NCBI GenBank assembly: GCA_024698505.1
Contig: JAILRE010000001.1
Location: forward strand, 1 to 59,422
Source: Clostridiales bacterium
GTDB taxonomy: Bacteria > Bacillota > Clostridia > Christensenellales > CAG-138
Direction of reading: 5' to 3'
Length of the DNA stretch: 59,422 nucleotides
Shown here: in pieces, positions 31,325 through 40,784 of the stretch
How the letters are laid out: each line of letters opens with the position of its first letter
How positions within the stretch are numbered: the stretch's first letter is position 1
Translations under genes and position numbers: made by a program
The notes under the pieces: model-generated
Told to the model about the DNA's origin: nothing
Seen by the model: the letters and a program-made list of their open reading frames with translations, nothing else
Database searches by the model: none

Positions 31325-32320
31325 TTAGTCGATCTCGCCCAGCCTGTGGCAGGCGACGAAGTGCCCGGAGGCGACTTCCTTGAATTCGGGCATGCTCTCG
31401 GCGCAGCAGTCGGCTGCGTAGCGGCAGCGCGTGCGGAACGGGCAGCCGGAGGGCGCGTTTAGGGGGCTGGGGATATCGCCGGAGAGCACTATGCGCTTGT
31501 TGGCCTTGGCCACGTTCGGATCGGGCTGGGGCACCGCGGACATGAGCGAACGGGTATAGGGGTGCAGGGGATGCTCGTAGATCTCCGCGGCGTCCGCGAG
31601 CTCGACCATCTTGCCGAGATACATGACGGCGATGCGGTCGCTTATGTGGCGGACGACGAGGATATCGTGAGCTATGAAGAGATAGGTCAGATCCATCTTC
31701 TCCTGCAGCTCGACGAACATATTGATGACCTGCGCCTGGATCGAAACGTCGAGCGCGGAGACGGGCTCGTCGCAGACGATGAACTCAGGCCTTAAGGCAA
31801 GCGCCCTCGCGATGCCGATACGCTGGCGCTGACCGCCGGAGAACTCGTGCGCGTACCTCGATGCGTGCTCGCTGTTGAGGCCCACCTGATCCATGAGCTC
31901 CAGTATGCGTTCGCGGCGCTCGGCCTTGTTTTTATACATCCTGTGGATATCGAGAGGCTCGCCGATGATATCGGAGACCGTCATCCTGGGGTTTAAGGAG
32001 GAGTACGGATCCTGGAAGACCATCGTGGCCTTCCTCCTCAGCATGTTGATATCGGCCTTGCCCTTTATGGGCCTGCCGTTGAACACGACCTCGCCGCCGG
32101 TGGGCTTGTAGAGGTGCAGTATCGAACGGCCGACAGTCGTCTTTCCGCAGCCGGATTCGCCGACGAGGCCGAGCGTTTCGCCCTTCTTTATGGCGAAGGA
32201 TACGTCGTCGACGGCCTTTAAGGGCTTCGTCTGCATGGGGCCGACGTTGATATTGAAGTACTGCTTGAGGTGCTGTACGTCAACGAGGATGCCGTCTTTG
32301 TTCATGCTGTTTTCGCTCAT
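31325..32320 (-). CDS. oppF: Oligopeptide ABC transporter ATP-binding protein OppF
   Basis: This 331-residue ATPase has Walker [10 protein letters not shown], signature [20 protein letters not shown], Walker [15 protein letters not shown] and the C-terminal oligo_HPY extension with its Cys cluster ([14 protein letters not shown]), which suggests an iron-sulfur site as in DppD/OppD relatives. It works with OppD to power OppBC. The ATG overlaps the oppD stop by 4 nt. Confidence 0.94.
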   Translation of the reverse strand: MSENSMNKDGILVDVQHLKQYFNINVGPMQTKPLKAVDDVSFAIKKGETLGLVGESGCGKTTVGRSILHLYKPTGGEVVFNGRPIKGKADINMLRRKATMVFQDPYSSLNPRMTVSDIIGEPLDIHRMYKNKAERRERILELMDQVGLNSEHASRYAHEFSGGQRQRIGIARALALRPEFIVCDEPVSALDVSIQAQVINMFVELQEKMDLTYLFIAHDILVVRHISDRIAVMYLGKMVELADAAEIYEHPLHPYTRSLMSAVPQPDPNVAKANKRIVLSGDIPSPLNAPSGCPFRTRCRYAADCCAESMPEFKEVASGHFVACHRLGEID

Positions 32321-33342
32321 GCTTCTTCACCGCCTTCCTTCGAATTCAGGATGGTCCCGTTTTCGATGCCCTCCTTGACGTTCATCCAGCAGGAGGCGAA
32401 ATGGAATTCATTGATGCGCATGCGTTCGCATTTCTTCTTGATGCAGATCTTCATCGCGTTGTCGCAGCGGGGCGCGAAGGGGCAGCCCTCCGGCATATTC
32501 AAAAGGTCGATGGGCGTTCCCGTTATGGGCTTCAGCTTGCTGCCCGCGGTATCTGCCGTCGGTATCGAGCGCATGAGGCCCTTGGTGTATTCGTGCTTGG
32601 GATTGTAGAATATCTCCTCCGCCGTGCCCTGCTCGCAGATGGAGCCGGCGTACATGACGATGACCTCGTCGCACATCTGAGCCACGACGCCCAGATCGTG
32701 GGTGATCATAATGATCGCCATGCCGAGCTCTTCCTGCAGGGACTTCATGAGCTCCAGTATCTGCGCCTGGATGGTGACGTCCAGCGCGGTGGTGGGCTCG
32801 TCGGCTATCAGGATATCCGGCTCGCAGGCCAGCGCCATGGCTATCATGACGCGCTGACGCATACCGCCCGAGAACTCGAACGGATACTGCTTCATGCGCT
32901 TCTCGGGCTCGTTGACGTTGACGAGCCTGAGCATCTCGACGGCGCGCTCGCGGGCCTGTTCCTTGGTGCGGTTGGTGTGGAGGAGTATCGCCTCCATCAG
33001 CTGATGGCCTATCGTGTAGGTGGGGTTGAGGGAGGTCATCGGATCCTGGAATATGATCGAGACCTTGTTGCCCCTCACGGTCTTCATGACGGTCTCGCCC
33101 GCGCCGACGAGCTCCTGCCCGTCAAGCTTTATTGAGCCGGAGACTATCTTGCCCGTGCCGGCGAGTATCTGCATGATGGAGTAAGCGGTGACGGATTTGC
33201 CGGAGCCGCTCTCGCCCACTATGCCCAAAACCTTGCCCCTGTCCAGATTGAAGGATACGCCGTTGACGGCCTTGACTTCGCCCGCGGGAGTGAAGAAGGA
33301 GGTATGCAGATCGCGTACCTTTAACAGCGGTTCGTTTGCCAT
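32317..33342 (-). CDS. oppD: Oligopeptide ABC transporter ATP-binding protein OppD
   Basis: This 341-residue ATPase has Walker [11 protein letters not shown], signature [20 protein letters not shown], Walker [15 protein letters not shown] and a C-terminal oligo_HPY region with [17 protein letters not shown] at 33342 was chosen over one at 33351 because GGAGG is 9 nt upstream of the former and touches the latter. It is coupled to oppF by a 4-nt overlap and lies 16 nt after oppC. Confidence 0.94.
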   Translation of the reverse strand: MANEPLLKVRDLHTSFFTPAGEVKAVNGVSFNLDRGKVLGIVGESGSGKSVTAYSIMQILAGTGKIVSGSIKLDGQELVGAGETVMKTVRGNKVSIIFQDPMTSLNPTYTIGHQLMEAILLHTNRTKEQARERAVEMLRLVNVNEPEKRMKQYPFEFSGGMRQRVMIAMALACEPDILIADEPTTALDVTIQAQILELMKSLQEELGMAIIMITHDLGVVAQMCDEVIVMYAGSICEQGTAEEIFYNPKHEYTKGLMRSIPTADTAGSKLKPITGTPIDLLNMPEGCPFAPRCDNAMKICIKKKCERMRINEFHFASCWMNVKEGIENGTILNSKEGGEEA

Positions 33343-33358
33343 AATGCCCATCCTCCTT

Positions 33359-34420
33359 TCAGTCTCTCAGTTTCGGGTCGAAGGCGTCCCTGAGGCCGTC
33401 GCCGAAGAGGTTCAGCGAGAGCACTATGAGGGAGATGACCACGGCGGGGATTATCAGACGGTACGGATACGTGGACTGGCCGTTGATCGCGTCCGAAGCG
33501 AGCTGACCCAGCGAGGGCATGGGCGCGTCTACGCCGAGGCCCAGGAATGAGAGGAAGCTCTCCGTGAATATCGCGTTGGGGATCTGCAGCGCAGTGGAGA
33601 TGATAATGACGCTTATGCTGTTGGGCAGCAGGTGCTTTCTGATTATCCAGCCGCCCTTTGCGCCCGCGGCCCTCGAAGCCAGAACGTATTCCTGCTCTCT
33701 GAGGGAGAGCAGCTGGCCCCTTATGAGCCTCGCCATGCTGACCCAGTAGAGTATGCCGAATACTATGAACAGGCTTATGATGTTGCTGCCGATCTTCTCA
33801 AGCGCGGTGCCGGCGATCACCTGATCGAAGCCGGACTGCCTCAGAACGGAGGCCAGCAGTATTATCATCAGCATATCGGGCAGGGAGTAGATGATGTCGA
33901 CTATTCGCATTATGATAAGATCGACCGCTCCTCCGCAGTAGCCCGCGATGGAGCCTATCACCATGCCGATTATGAGGACTATTATGCTCGCGAAGAAGCC
34001 GACGGCAAGGGATATCCTCGTGCCGTAGACCGTCCTTATGAAGTAATCGCGGCCGCTCGAATCCGTTCCGAACAGGTGCGGGAACACCTTTTCGCCCGCC
34101 TCTATGCGCTTCTGTTCGGTCTCTCCGTACTGGAAGGGCTTGAGGTTAAGATACGTGTTGTCGACCTCCTTGCCGGGAACGACGCCGAGCTGCTGCTCGT
34201 AGGTGTAGGGCCAGAAGATGGGGATAAAAATGGAGCTCAGGGTTATGACGATGATGATTATGAGGCTTACCGTCGCGACCTTGTTCTTGAGGAGACGCTT
34301 CATGCCGTCCCTGAAGAAGGTCGAAGACTCGCGCATCTGGACCATGTAGGCCTTTTCCTCTTCCGTTGCGGGAATGAAGGAATCAACGTCCACGTGCATG
34401 CTGAAAGGCTTCTTTTCCAT
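33359..34420 (-). CDS. oppC: Oligopeptide ABC transporter permease OppC
   Basis: This 353-residue permease has an N-terminal cytoplasmic stretch and OppC_N segment, a long outer loop (about 65-130) and five membrane helices. The EAA loop reads ASRAAGAKGGWIIRKHLLPN. It forms the heterodimeric channel with OppB. The ATG at 34420 follows GGGGGG-type purines within 13 nt of the oppB stop. Confidence 0.93.
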   Translation of the reverse strand: MEKKPFSMHVDVDSFIPATEEEKAYMVQMRESSTFFRDGMKRLLKNKVATVSLIIIIVITLSSIFIPIFWPYTYEQQLGVVPGKEVDNTYLNLKPFQYGETEQKRIEAGEKVFPHLFGTDSSGRDYFIRTVYGTRISLAVGFFASIIVLIIGMVIGSIAGYCGGAVDLIIMRIVDIIYSLPDMLMIILLASVLRQSGFDQVIAGTALEKIGSNIISLFIVFGILYWVSMARLIRGQLLSLREQEYVLASRAAGAKGGWIIRKHLLPNSISVIIISTALQIPNAIFTESFLSFLGLGVDAPMPSLGQLASDAINGQSTYPYRLIIPAVVISLIVLSLNLFGDGLRDAFDPKLRD

Positions 34421-34433
34421 GAATATCCCCCCT

Positions 34434-35363
34434 TTACTCCAGATTGATCCTCGGATCGACTATCTTATAAAGGATGTCGCTCACGAGGTTCATTACGACT
34501 ATCAGCACGGCGAGTATGATCGTCGTGCCCATGAGGAGGGGATAATCACGGCCTGTTATGCTGTTGACGAACGCGCGGCCGATCCCCGGTACCGAGAACA
34601 CCTTTTCAACGACGAGCGAACCCGTGACGATGTAGGCGAGCATCGGGCCGAAGTAGGTGATGACGGGTATGAGCGAATTCTTGAGAGCGTGACCGAATAT
34701 GATCTTCGGCCCCGAAACGCCCTTGGCCTTCGCCGTTCTGATATAATCCTGGCCCAAAACGTCGAGCATGGAGGAACGGGTCAGCCTGGTGATGTAGGCC
34801 ATGGGATAGAGCGAAAGTGTTATTATGGGCAGCACAAGACCCCCCGGCTCGTCTCCGTTGGCCGGGAACAGCCTTATCGTTGTAGTCAGCAGCACCAACA
34901 ACAGCGATCCCATTATGAACGACGGCATGGAGACGAACGCCGTCGTGATGACCATTATCACCTTATCTATGAATTTGTTCCTGCGGAGCGCGGCTACCGC
35001 GCCAAGCACGATGCCGGTTATCGCGGCGATAACGGCGGCGATGACGCCCAGCTTTGCGGAGGTCTTCATGCCGTCGCCGATTATCTCGAGCACCATGCGG
35101 CCCCTCTTCTTGATGGAGGGACCGAAATCGAACTTGGTCACGATATCCTTGAGGTACGTGACGTACTGTTCGAGCAGAGGCTTATCCAGACCGTACTTGG
35201 CCTCGAGCGCCTTCTGCGCGGCGGGAGAGACCGCCTTCTCGCTGAGGAACGGGCCGCCCGGAACGGCGTGCATTACGAAGAACGTCACCGTTATGACGAC
35301 CCAAACGGTCAGGATCGCAAGAAGGATCCTCTTGAAGATGTAGAACGCTGTCTTTGAATTCAT
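34434..35363 (-). CDS. oppB: Oligopeptide ABC transporter permease OppB
   Basis: This 309-residue permease has the N-terminal OppB helix (ILLAILTVWVVITVTFFVMH), an outer loop, and the EAA loop YIRTAKAKGVSGPKIIFGHA before the last helices. It is the first gene of oppBCDFA. The ATG at 35363 follows AAGGAAGG. A near-consensus promoter lies at 35445-35473, giving a leader of about 75 nt. Confidence 0.94.
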   Translation of the reverse strand: MNSKTAFYIFKRILLAILTVWVVITVTFFVMHAVPGGPFLSEKAVSPAAQKALEAKYGLDKPLLEQYVTYLKDIVTKFDFGPSIKKRGRMVLEIIGDGMKTSAKLGVIAAVIAAITGIVLGAVAALRRNKFIDKVIMVITTAFVSMPSFIMGSLLLVLLTTTIRLFPANGDEPGGLVLPIITLSLYPMAYITRLTRSSMLDVLGQDYIRTAKAKGVSGPKIIFGHALKNSLIPVITYFGPMLAYIVTGSLVVEKVFSVPGIGRAFVNSITGRDYPLLMGTTIILAVLIVVMNLVSDILYKIVDPRINLE

Positions 35364-35444
35364 TAAGCTTTTTACCTTCCTTCCGGGCAGGAATACGGGA
35401 AAGCACGTAGGCTTACTCCCATATTCAATGCTCCATACGCAACC

Positions 35445-35473
35445 ATTATATCATCAAATATATATCCAGTCAA
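35445..35473 (-). promoter_or_regulatory. Sigma-A promoter of the opp operon
   Basis: On the minus strand TTGACT (35468-35473), 17 nt, TATAAT (35445-35450). Confidence 0.75.
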
Positions 35474-35842
35474 CAATGATTTGTCGGAAATATGGCAGAC
35501 CCGTGTCTGGGAAGAACGCGCAAGGATCGATTTTAGGCGTGGCATATTATGGATAAAAACTATCGTTTCCCAATCAACTGTACTATTGACAAAAAGAGCA
35601 TGGCGTCATGGGAAGATCCCTTGCCATGCTTTGTTTTTATAAAAACCGGGATATGTCTCGCAGGAGCGATCCTACTTTCTTGCGTGATCGCGTTCCGCGC
35701 CTCTCGCGGCGCCCTCGAAGCACAGCTTCATCGGCATTTCGCTAAAAGCGCTGCACTGCAGCCCTTTATTAACGCTCCATGCCACTCGGCTCGAAAAAAA
35801 CATTTTTCGGCCACGTGGGCGGCGTTCGCTTTGCTCACTTAA
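35474..35842. other. 370-bp gap between opp and pepF; hairpin with T-run
   Basis: I see no convincing gene. On the plus strand AGCATGGC (35597-35604) pairs with GCCATGCT (35623-35630), with an inner GGG/CCC, and is followed by TTGTTTTTAT: a good intrinsic terminator with no gene before it. It may end a small RNA starting after about 35500. The remainder (35640-35842) has no structure I can name. Confidence 0.35.
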
Positions 35843-35870
35843 GGCGGGTGTTCCATGGGGAGCACCCGCC
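35843..35870 (-). terminator. Hairpin after pepF
   Basis: GGCGGGTG (35843-35850) and CACCCGCC (35863-35870) form a perfect 8-bp stem downstream of the minus-strand pepF stop. The T-run on the minus strand is poor, so it is a weak terminator or mRNA end structure. Confidence 0.45.
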
Positions 35871-35903
35871 TTTCGGAGGGCCTTGCGCGTTTGTTTTCGT
35901 TTA

Positions 35904-37706
35904 TTACTTCATAAGCTCTTCCATCTCGTCGAGCAGGTCGCCGAAGAGCTTCAGCGCCTCGTTCACGGGGGCGGCGGTGGTCATGTCGACACCCGCGTAC
36001 TTGAGTATCGTGATGGGATCGGTGCTGCCGCCGGCGGAGAGGAATTTCTTGTAATCCCTGACTGCGGGCTCGCCCTCCTTGAGTATGCGGTTCGCGATGG
36101 CGCAGGCCGCGGAGAAACCCGTTGCGTACTGGAATACGTAGAAATTGTAGAAGAAATGCGGTATGCGCTCCCACTCGCAGGCGATCTCCGGGTCGCTCAC
36201 GACGGCGTCGCCGAAGTAGAACTTGTTGAGCTCGTAATACTTGTTGCAGAGCGCGTCCGCGGTGAGGCTCTCCCCCGTCTCCGCAAGGCGGTTCATGAAC
36301 AGCTCAAACTCGGCGAACATCGTCTGGCGGTAGACCGTGCCGCGGAAGCTCTCGAGGAAGTGGTTGATGAGGTACGCCCTCTCGCGCTTGTCGGTCGTGT
36401 TGTCGAGCAGGTACCTGACGAGCAGCACCTCGTTGCAGGTGGAGGCGACCTCGGCCACGAATATGACGTAATCCTGCATGCAGACGGGCTGATTCTTCAT
36501 CGAATAGTAGGTATGGAGCGAATGGCCCATCTCGTGCGCTATGGTGAACATGGAATCGAGGGTGTCCTTCTGGTTGAGGAGCACGTAGGGATGCGGGTCT
36601 CCGCAGGAGGAGTATGCGCCGCTCCTCTTGCCCTCGTTCTCGTAGACGTCGATCCAGCGGCTGTTGAAGCCCTCCCTCAGGATATCGAGGTATTCCTCGC
36701 CGAGGGGCTTGAGGGCCTTCAATATGATCTCCTTCGCCTCCTCGTAGGGGATCTCCCTGTCGGCGTCGCCCACTATGGGGGTGTACAGATCGTACATGTG
36801 GAGCTCGTCCAGGCCCATGAGCTTTTTCCTCAGCTCGGCGTACTTATGCATATAGCCGATATTGGCGTGCACGGCGTCGATCAGGTTGTGATAGACGGAG
36901 ACGGGGACCTCCGTGCGGTCCAGCGCGGCGTGCAGAGTGGATTCGTATTTCCTTGCGCGCGCCCTGAAAATGAGGCCCTTGACCTGGGAATCGAGGAACG
37001 CTGCGGAGGTGTTTTTGAACTGGGCGAAGGTGTGATAAAGGCTTTCGAAAGCGGCCTTCCTCACGTTCCTGTCGGGGTTCTCGAGAAGAGGTATGTAGGA
37101 GCCCTGCGTCACCTTCAGCGAGTTGCCCTCGGCGTCCTGTATGTCGGGGAATTTGAGGTCGGCGTTGCGGAAGGCGGAGGCCGTCTCGCCGGGAGCGGAG
37201 GTCACCTGGCCGGAGAGGGCGAGTATGCGTTCCTCCGCGTCGGAGAGGGTATGCTCCTTATAGCGGCGGATCTTCGAAATGGGCCTCTCGTAGAGCTTGA
37301 GCTCGGGCTTCTTCGCCATGAAATCGGCGATCGTCTCGTCGGGAATGGCGATTATCTCGGGCGTCGCGAAGGAGCTCGCGGAGCCGAGGGCCACGTAAAG
37401 GTTCATTATTTTGCCCTTCATGCCCTGATAGAAGGAGTTGCCGGTATCCTCGTCGGCCTTGCGCATGGCGTAATTGCCGAGCCTTTCGACCTTGACGGAG
37501 ATCTCGTCCTCGAGCTTGAAATAGTCATAGAGGGTATCGGGGGACTCGCCCAGTTTTCCGCGGAAGGCGGCTATCCTTTCGGGATAAGCCTTGGCCTTTT
37601 CAAGGGCCTCCTCCCAAAGAGCGTCTGTCGCGAAAAGATCCTCGGTCGCCCAGGTATACTGCTTTTCGACCTCGGAACGCTTGGGGATGCGCTTTTGCTG
37701 TGCCAT
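35904..37706 (-). CDS. pepF: Oligoendopeptidase F (M3 family)
   Basis: This 600-residue zinc metallopeptidase has the motif FTIAHEMGHSLHTYYS (HExxH plus downstream Glu) and the PepF N-terminal helical region. It cleaves peptides of roughly 7-17 residues in the cytoplasm. The ATG at 37706 has AGGAGG upstream and gives the usual family length; the frame to 37799 has no ribosome site. It sits upstream of oppBCDFA on the same strand, so imported oligopeptides are probably its substrates, but opp has its own promoter. Confidence 0.94.
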   Translation of the reverse strand: MAQQKRIPKRSEVEKQYTWATEDLFATDALWEEALEKAKAYPERIAAFRGKLGESPDTLYDYFKLEDEISVKVERLGNYAMRKADEDTGNSFYQGMKGKIMNLYVALGSASSFATPEIIAIPDETIADFMAKKPELKLYERPISKIRRYKEHTLSDAEERILALSGQVTSAPGETASAFRNADLKFPDIQDAEGNSLKVTQGSYIPLLENPDRNVRKAAFESLYHTFAQFKNTSAAFLDSQVKGLIFRARARKYESTLHAALDRTEVPVSVYHNLIDAVHANIGYMHKYAELRKKLMGLDELHMYDLYTPIVGDADREIPYEEAKEIILKALKPLGEEYLDILREGFNSRWIDVYENEGKRSGAYSSCGDPHPYVLLNQKDTLDSMFTIAHEMGHSLHTYYSMKNQPVCMQDYVIFVAEVASTCNEVLLVRYLLDNTTDKRERAYLINHFLESFRGTVYRQTMFAEFELFMNRLAETGESLTADALCNKYYELNKFYFGDAVVSDPEIACEWERIPHFFYNFYVFQYATGFSAACAIANRILKEGEPAVRDYKKFLSAGGSTDPITILKYAGVDMTTAAPVNEALKLFGDLLDEMEELMK

Positions 37707-37852
37707 AATTGGTTTCCTCCTGTATTCTGTCGGGCAGCTCTGCCCCTTTTTACATTCGGATTGTACCATGAAACCGCAAAAAAGTACAGAGAAATACACA
37801 AATCAAAGCAAAAGTTCCCAGGAACCCTTTGTCGCAGATCATCCCTCATCCG

Positions 37853-37881
37853 TTGACGATTATTATTTTTAGCAGTAGAAT
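37853..37881 (+). promoter_or_regulatory. Sigma-A promoter of the lipoprotein gene
   Basis: TTGACG (37853-37858), 17 nt, TAGAAT (37876-37881). The predicted leader of about 130 nt contains GAAAGGAG followed by ATGTGA at 37912 (start directly followed by stop), and an in-frame GTG at 37914. Confidence 0.6.
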
Positions 37882-38018
37882 AATATCAGATAACTTGAAA
37901 GGAGTGCTGTTATGTGACACAGGTTAAAGGTTATGATACTTCTCTCCGCTTGCACGCCACCGAAAATCAATCCACATTTAATGCCATCTTGACCGATTCA
38001 TGGCACAAGAGGAACAGG

Positions 38019-39107
38019 ATGAATAGACACAGCGTAATTAAACGGTGTTTCGTTTTTCTGTTTGTTTTGGCATTTGTTTCGATCTGCGCGTGCAGCAAGC
38101 CGACAATCAGCGCACAAGCAACTCCCGTACCAGAGAAGCAGTCGGACCCGACGGAAGCTCCGGCCGGGACGGCAGAAGCGGCTTCCGAACCTACCGATAC
38201 CCCCGCGCCTTCAGAGAAGGCGACGGAAGCTCCCGTTGTTACGGAGGCGCCCTCCGAGGAGCCAACGGGCGAGGAGGACAACTGGAAGCTTGAAGGCAGT
38301 GAAGCGAGCTGCCGCGATTATCTCGAGGCGGCGGCAAGGGCTGTGCTTTCGGGGACTGCTTATGCCGCGGACGTCAAGCTCTGCTCTCCCTGCCTTTATC
38401 TGCGCCGCACGGAGGGCCCCTCGGGGGACAGCTGGACCGCTTACGGCGAATATGAGTTTTATTCGAGGAAAAGCGCCGAAGCGCCGTACCTATACGAATT
38501 CCGATATAAGGTGAACGATCCCGTAAAGAGCTTCCCTGCTGAACTGGAGAAGGATTCTTTGGATCGGATCGCGCAATACACGAAGGAGTATCTGCATATG
38601 GACGTGGCCGAAACGGAGGATCGGGAGCTTCCTTCCGACAGGTACATGCCCGCAGAGGCGTTCACCGGGGAAGACTGGATGCTGATAAGCTCGCAGGATC
38701 CCGCCATGAACAGGTACGTGCACGCGATCTGGCGCACCGACGACGGCGAGAATTACCATGAGTTCGGCCACAACAACGAATGGCCGGGCTATGTCACCGG
38801 GGCCTGCATAGTTTCGGGCTCCACGGGCTTTATCTGTCAGGAGGATCCCTACACAAGCGATCTCGCCGTGGGATTCAAGGTTTTCGGCACCTTTGACGGA
38901 GGCGAGACCTGGCAGGAGCTCGGGCTGGAGCTTCCCGAAAAGTATCGCGGCTTCACCTATGCCGAGGCTTTCTTCCCCTATTTCGAGGGCGAACGCGGCA
39001 TTGTTTTCGTGTCTGTTCATCTTGACGAATGGGGCGAATACGGAAGGAACCTCACCCGCTGCTTCATAACGGAGGACGGCGGACACACCTGGGCCTTCAA
39101 GGATTGA
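38019..39107 (+). CDS. Lipoprotein with Asp-box (BNR-like) repeats
   Basis: This 362-residue protein has a signal peptide with lipobox SICAC (Cys25), a long Thr/Glu/Pro/Ala linker (about 30-85) and an outer domain ending in two Asp-box type motifs, TFDGGETWQEL and TEDGGHTWAF, as in sialidase-like or Ycf48-like propellers. The repeats are too few for a complete propeller. ATG at 38019 gives a normal signal peptide with GAGGA upstream; the frame is open from a GTG at 37914 that has a better ribosome site but would bury the signal. Function is unknown. Confidence 0.75.
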   Translation: MNRHSVIKRCFVFLFVLAFVSICACSKPTISAQATPVPEKQSDPTEAPAGTAEAASEPTDTPAPSEKATEAPVVTEAPSEEPTGEEDNWKLEGSEASCRDYLEAAARAVLSGTAYAADVKLCSPCLYLRRTEGPSGDSWTAYGEYEFYSRKSAEAPYLYEFRYKVNDPVKSFPAELEKDSLDRIAQYTKEYLHMDVAETEDRELPSDRYMPAEAFTGEDWMLISSQDPAMNRYVHAIWRTDDGENYHEFGHNNEWPGYVTGACIVSGSTGFICQEDPYTSDLAVGFKVFGTFDGGETWQELGLELPEKYRGFTYAEAFFPYFEGERGIVFVSVHLDEWGEYGRNLTRCFITEDGGHTWAFKD

Positions 39108-39122
39108 CCGAACGGCAAAATG

Positions 39123-39151
39123 GACGGCCATTACCCCGGCCGTCTTTTTTT
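39123..39151 (+). terminator. Rho-independent terminator of the lipoprotein gene
   Basis: GACGGCC and GGCCGTC arms with an 8-nt loop and a run of seven T. It lies between convergent genes, just before the sigF stop. Confidence 0.8.
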
Positions 39152-39158
39152 GCGCTCG

Positions 39159-39911
39159 CTATCCGTTCGCCTCCTCCCCTCCCGCACGCTCGCGCATTTC
39201 GGCGAGTATCCGCTTTTCGAGGCGGGACACCTGCACCTGGGAGAGGCCGAGCCTCTTTGCCGTCTCCTTCTGAGTGAGATCGAGAAAGAACCGCAGCCTT
39301 ATAAGGCTCCTTTCGCGCGGGCAAAGGGGCCGCATGAGCTCGGACAGCAGCGCCCTGTCGCAGGCCGTCTGCTCCATTGCGGAGGGATCCTTCAGGGTGT
39401 CCGCTATCGTTTTCGCGCCGTCCTCCCCCGATACGGGCTCGCAGAGCGAAATACAGGGCGCGGCGGCCTCCAGAGCTATCGCTATCTCCGCGGGCTTCAC
39501 GCCCAGCTCCTTGGCCAGTTCGCTCGCCCTCGGCGGCTCCTCTCCCCTCCTTTCGGCTTCCATCGTAAGGCGTTTTATCGAGAGCGCGAGCTCCTTGTAC
39601 CGCCTGCTGACCTTTATAACGCCCCCGTCCCTGAGCGATCGTTTTATCTCGCCCGAGATCATGGGCACGGCGTAGGTCGAGAAGCGCGTGCCGAACGCGG
39701 GATCGAAATTGACTATCGCCTTCACGAGCCCGACGGAGCCCGTCTGAACGAGATCGTCGTACTCCGCGCCCCTTCCGCGGAACCTCAGCGCGACCGATCT
39801 CACGAGGGCGAGGTTCCGGCGGGTCAGCTCGTCAAGGGCCTCCCCGCTGCCCCTTCGGCACTCGGCAATCAGAACGTCCGTCTCCCTTTCCGAAAGGCCG
39901 CGCTCAGCCAT
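39159..39911 (-). CDS. sigF: Sporulation sigma factor sigma-F
   Basis: This 250-residue sigma-70 factor has region 2 (YDDLVQTGSVGLVKAIVNFD, FSTYAVPMISGEIKRSLRD), region 3 and region 4 (LTQKETAKRLGLSQVQVSRL). It directs the first forespore-specific transcription. Identity as sigma-F rather than sigma-G rests on position: last in spoIIAA-spoIIAB-sigF, with its start overlapping spoIIAB by 8 nt. SpoIIAB holds it inactive until SpoIIAA is dephosphorylated. Confidence 0.95.
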   Translation of the reverse strand: MAERGLSERETDVLIAECRRGSGEALDELTRRNLALVRSVALRFRGRGAEYDDLVQTGSVGLVKAIVNFDPAFGTRFSTYAVPMISGEIKRSLRDGGVIKVSRRYKELALSIKRLTMEAERRGEEPPRASELAKELGVKPAEIAIALEAAAPCISLCEPVSGEDGAKTIADTLKDPSAMEQTACDRALLSELMRPLCPRERSLIRLRFFLDLTQKETAKRLGLSQVQVSRLEKRILAEMRERAGGEEANG

Positions 39912-40329
39912 CTTTGCCGATGCGCTTGCGCATTATAACGGTCGTCCCCCGCCCCTTTTCGGAGAGCACGTCCACCGAATCCATGAACGCCTCCATGACG
40001 GAGAAGCCCATGCCCGAGCGTTCGGCCTCCGGCATGGATGTGTAGAACGGGCGGCGCGCAAGCTCGATATCCTCTATGCCCCGCCCCTCGTCGCGGACGG
40101 TGACTGTGAGAAGGTCGCCCTCGGCGCAAAGCTCCATGAACACCGTGCCGCCGTTTTGCCCGTAGCCGTGGATGACCGCGTTCGTGACAGCCTCGGAGAC
40201 CGCCGTGCGGACGTCGGAAAGCTCCTCGACCGTGGGATCGAAGAGCATGCAGAACTGCGCCGCGACGCCCCTTGCAAGCGCCTCGTTTCTTGTGAGCGCG
40301 GGAAAGCTCGTTTTGAGGATGTTTTTCAT
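39904..40329 (-). CDS. spoIIAB: Anti-sigma-F factor / serine kinase SpoIIAB
   Basis: This 141-residue GHKL ATPase has the N box EAVTNAVIHGYG, G1 box RDEGRGIEDI and G2 box SGMGFSVMEAFMD. It binds sigma-F and also phosphorylates SpoIIAA. ATG at 40329 has GGAG 6 nt upstream and overlaps the spoIIAA stop by 4 nt; an upstream TTG at 40350 is unlikely. Length is close to the Bacillus protein. Confidence 0.95.
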   Translation of the reverse strand: MKNILKTSFPALTRNEALARGVAAQFCMLFDPTVEELSDVRTAVSEAVTNAVIHGYGQNGGTVFMELCAEGDLLTVTVRDEGRGIEDIELARRPFYTSMPEAERSGMGFSVMEAFMDSVDVLSEKGRGTTVIMRKRIGKDG

Positions 40330-40640
40330 CGGCTGCTCCTTTTCGTGCAAAGCGTGTAAACGCCGGACATTCGCAGTATCTTTTCGACCTGTTTGGGGGC
40401 GTTGAGAACGTCCATGCCGCCGCCCCTTTTCTTGAGCCTGCGGTACCGCCCCAGGAGCACCCCTATGCCGGAGCTGTCCATGAAAGTGACGCCTCCCATA
40501 TCGAACTCCATCCTGCGGACGCTCTCGTCGTCGAGCTCGCTCTCGAGCCTCTCCCTCACGCCGTCCGCCGCGTTCTGGTCGAGCTCGCCCTTCATAACCA
40601 CCAACAGCTTGTCCCCCTGTTTTTTTACGGTCAGCCTCAT
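40326..40640 (-). CDS. spoIIAA: Anti-anti-sigma factor SpoIIAA
   Basis: This 104-residue STAS-domain protein contains the phosphorylatable serine in VTFMDSSGIGVLLGRYRRLK. Unphosphorylated SpoIIAA releases sigma-F from SpoIIAB in the forespore. The ATG at 40640 follows AAAGGAG. It is the first gene of the operon; a sigma-H type promoter lies 31-60 nt upstream. Confidence 0.95.
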   Translation of the reverse strand: MRLTVKKQGDKLLVVMKGELDQNAADGVRERLESELDDESVRRMEFDMGGVTFMDSSGIGVLLGRYRRLKKRGGGMDVLNAPKQVEKILRMSGVYTLCTKRSSR

Positions 40641-40670
40641 GGCAAGGTCTCCTTTTGTTTATTCGATCGG

Positions 40671-40700
40671 TTATTCGCTGCGGAGGGCTTTATCTCCTGC
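40671..40700 (-). promoter_or_regulatory. Sigma-H type promoter of the spoIIA operon
   Basis: On the minus strand GCAGGAGAT (40692-40700), 12 nt, AGCGAATAA (40671-40679). This matches the sigma-H pattern RnAGGAwWW-N12-RnnGAATww at all informative positions except one in the A/T triplet of the -35 box. The Bacillus spoIIA operon is also sigma-H dependent. Confidence 0.75.
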
Positions 40701-40784
40701 CGCGAAAAAACGCTTGTTTTGCCGATTGCTTTATTTCGCCGTTTGAGTTATATTATTGACAAAACCTGCGGGAGGTATGCGAAA

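Noticed and set aside
29405-31462. 685-codon plus-strand frame opposite oppA
   Set aside because: It is antisense to a full-length OppA with all family motifs. The encoded Val/Gly-rich sequence is a strand shadow.
35549-35842. 97-codon plus-strand frame between opp and pepF
   Set aside because: It contains the terminator hairpin at 35597-35640, lacks a ribosome site and has no domain.
35883-37856. 657-codon plus-strand frame opposite pepF
   Set aside because: It mirrors PepF and shows no motif of its own.
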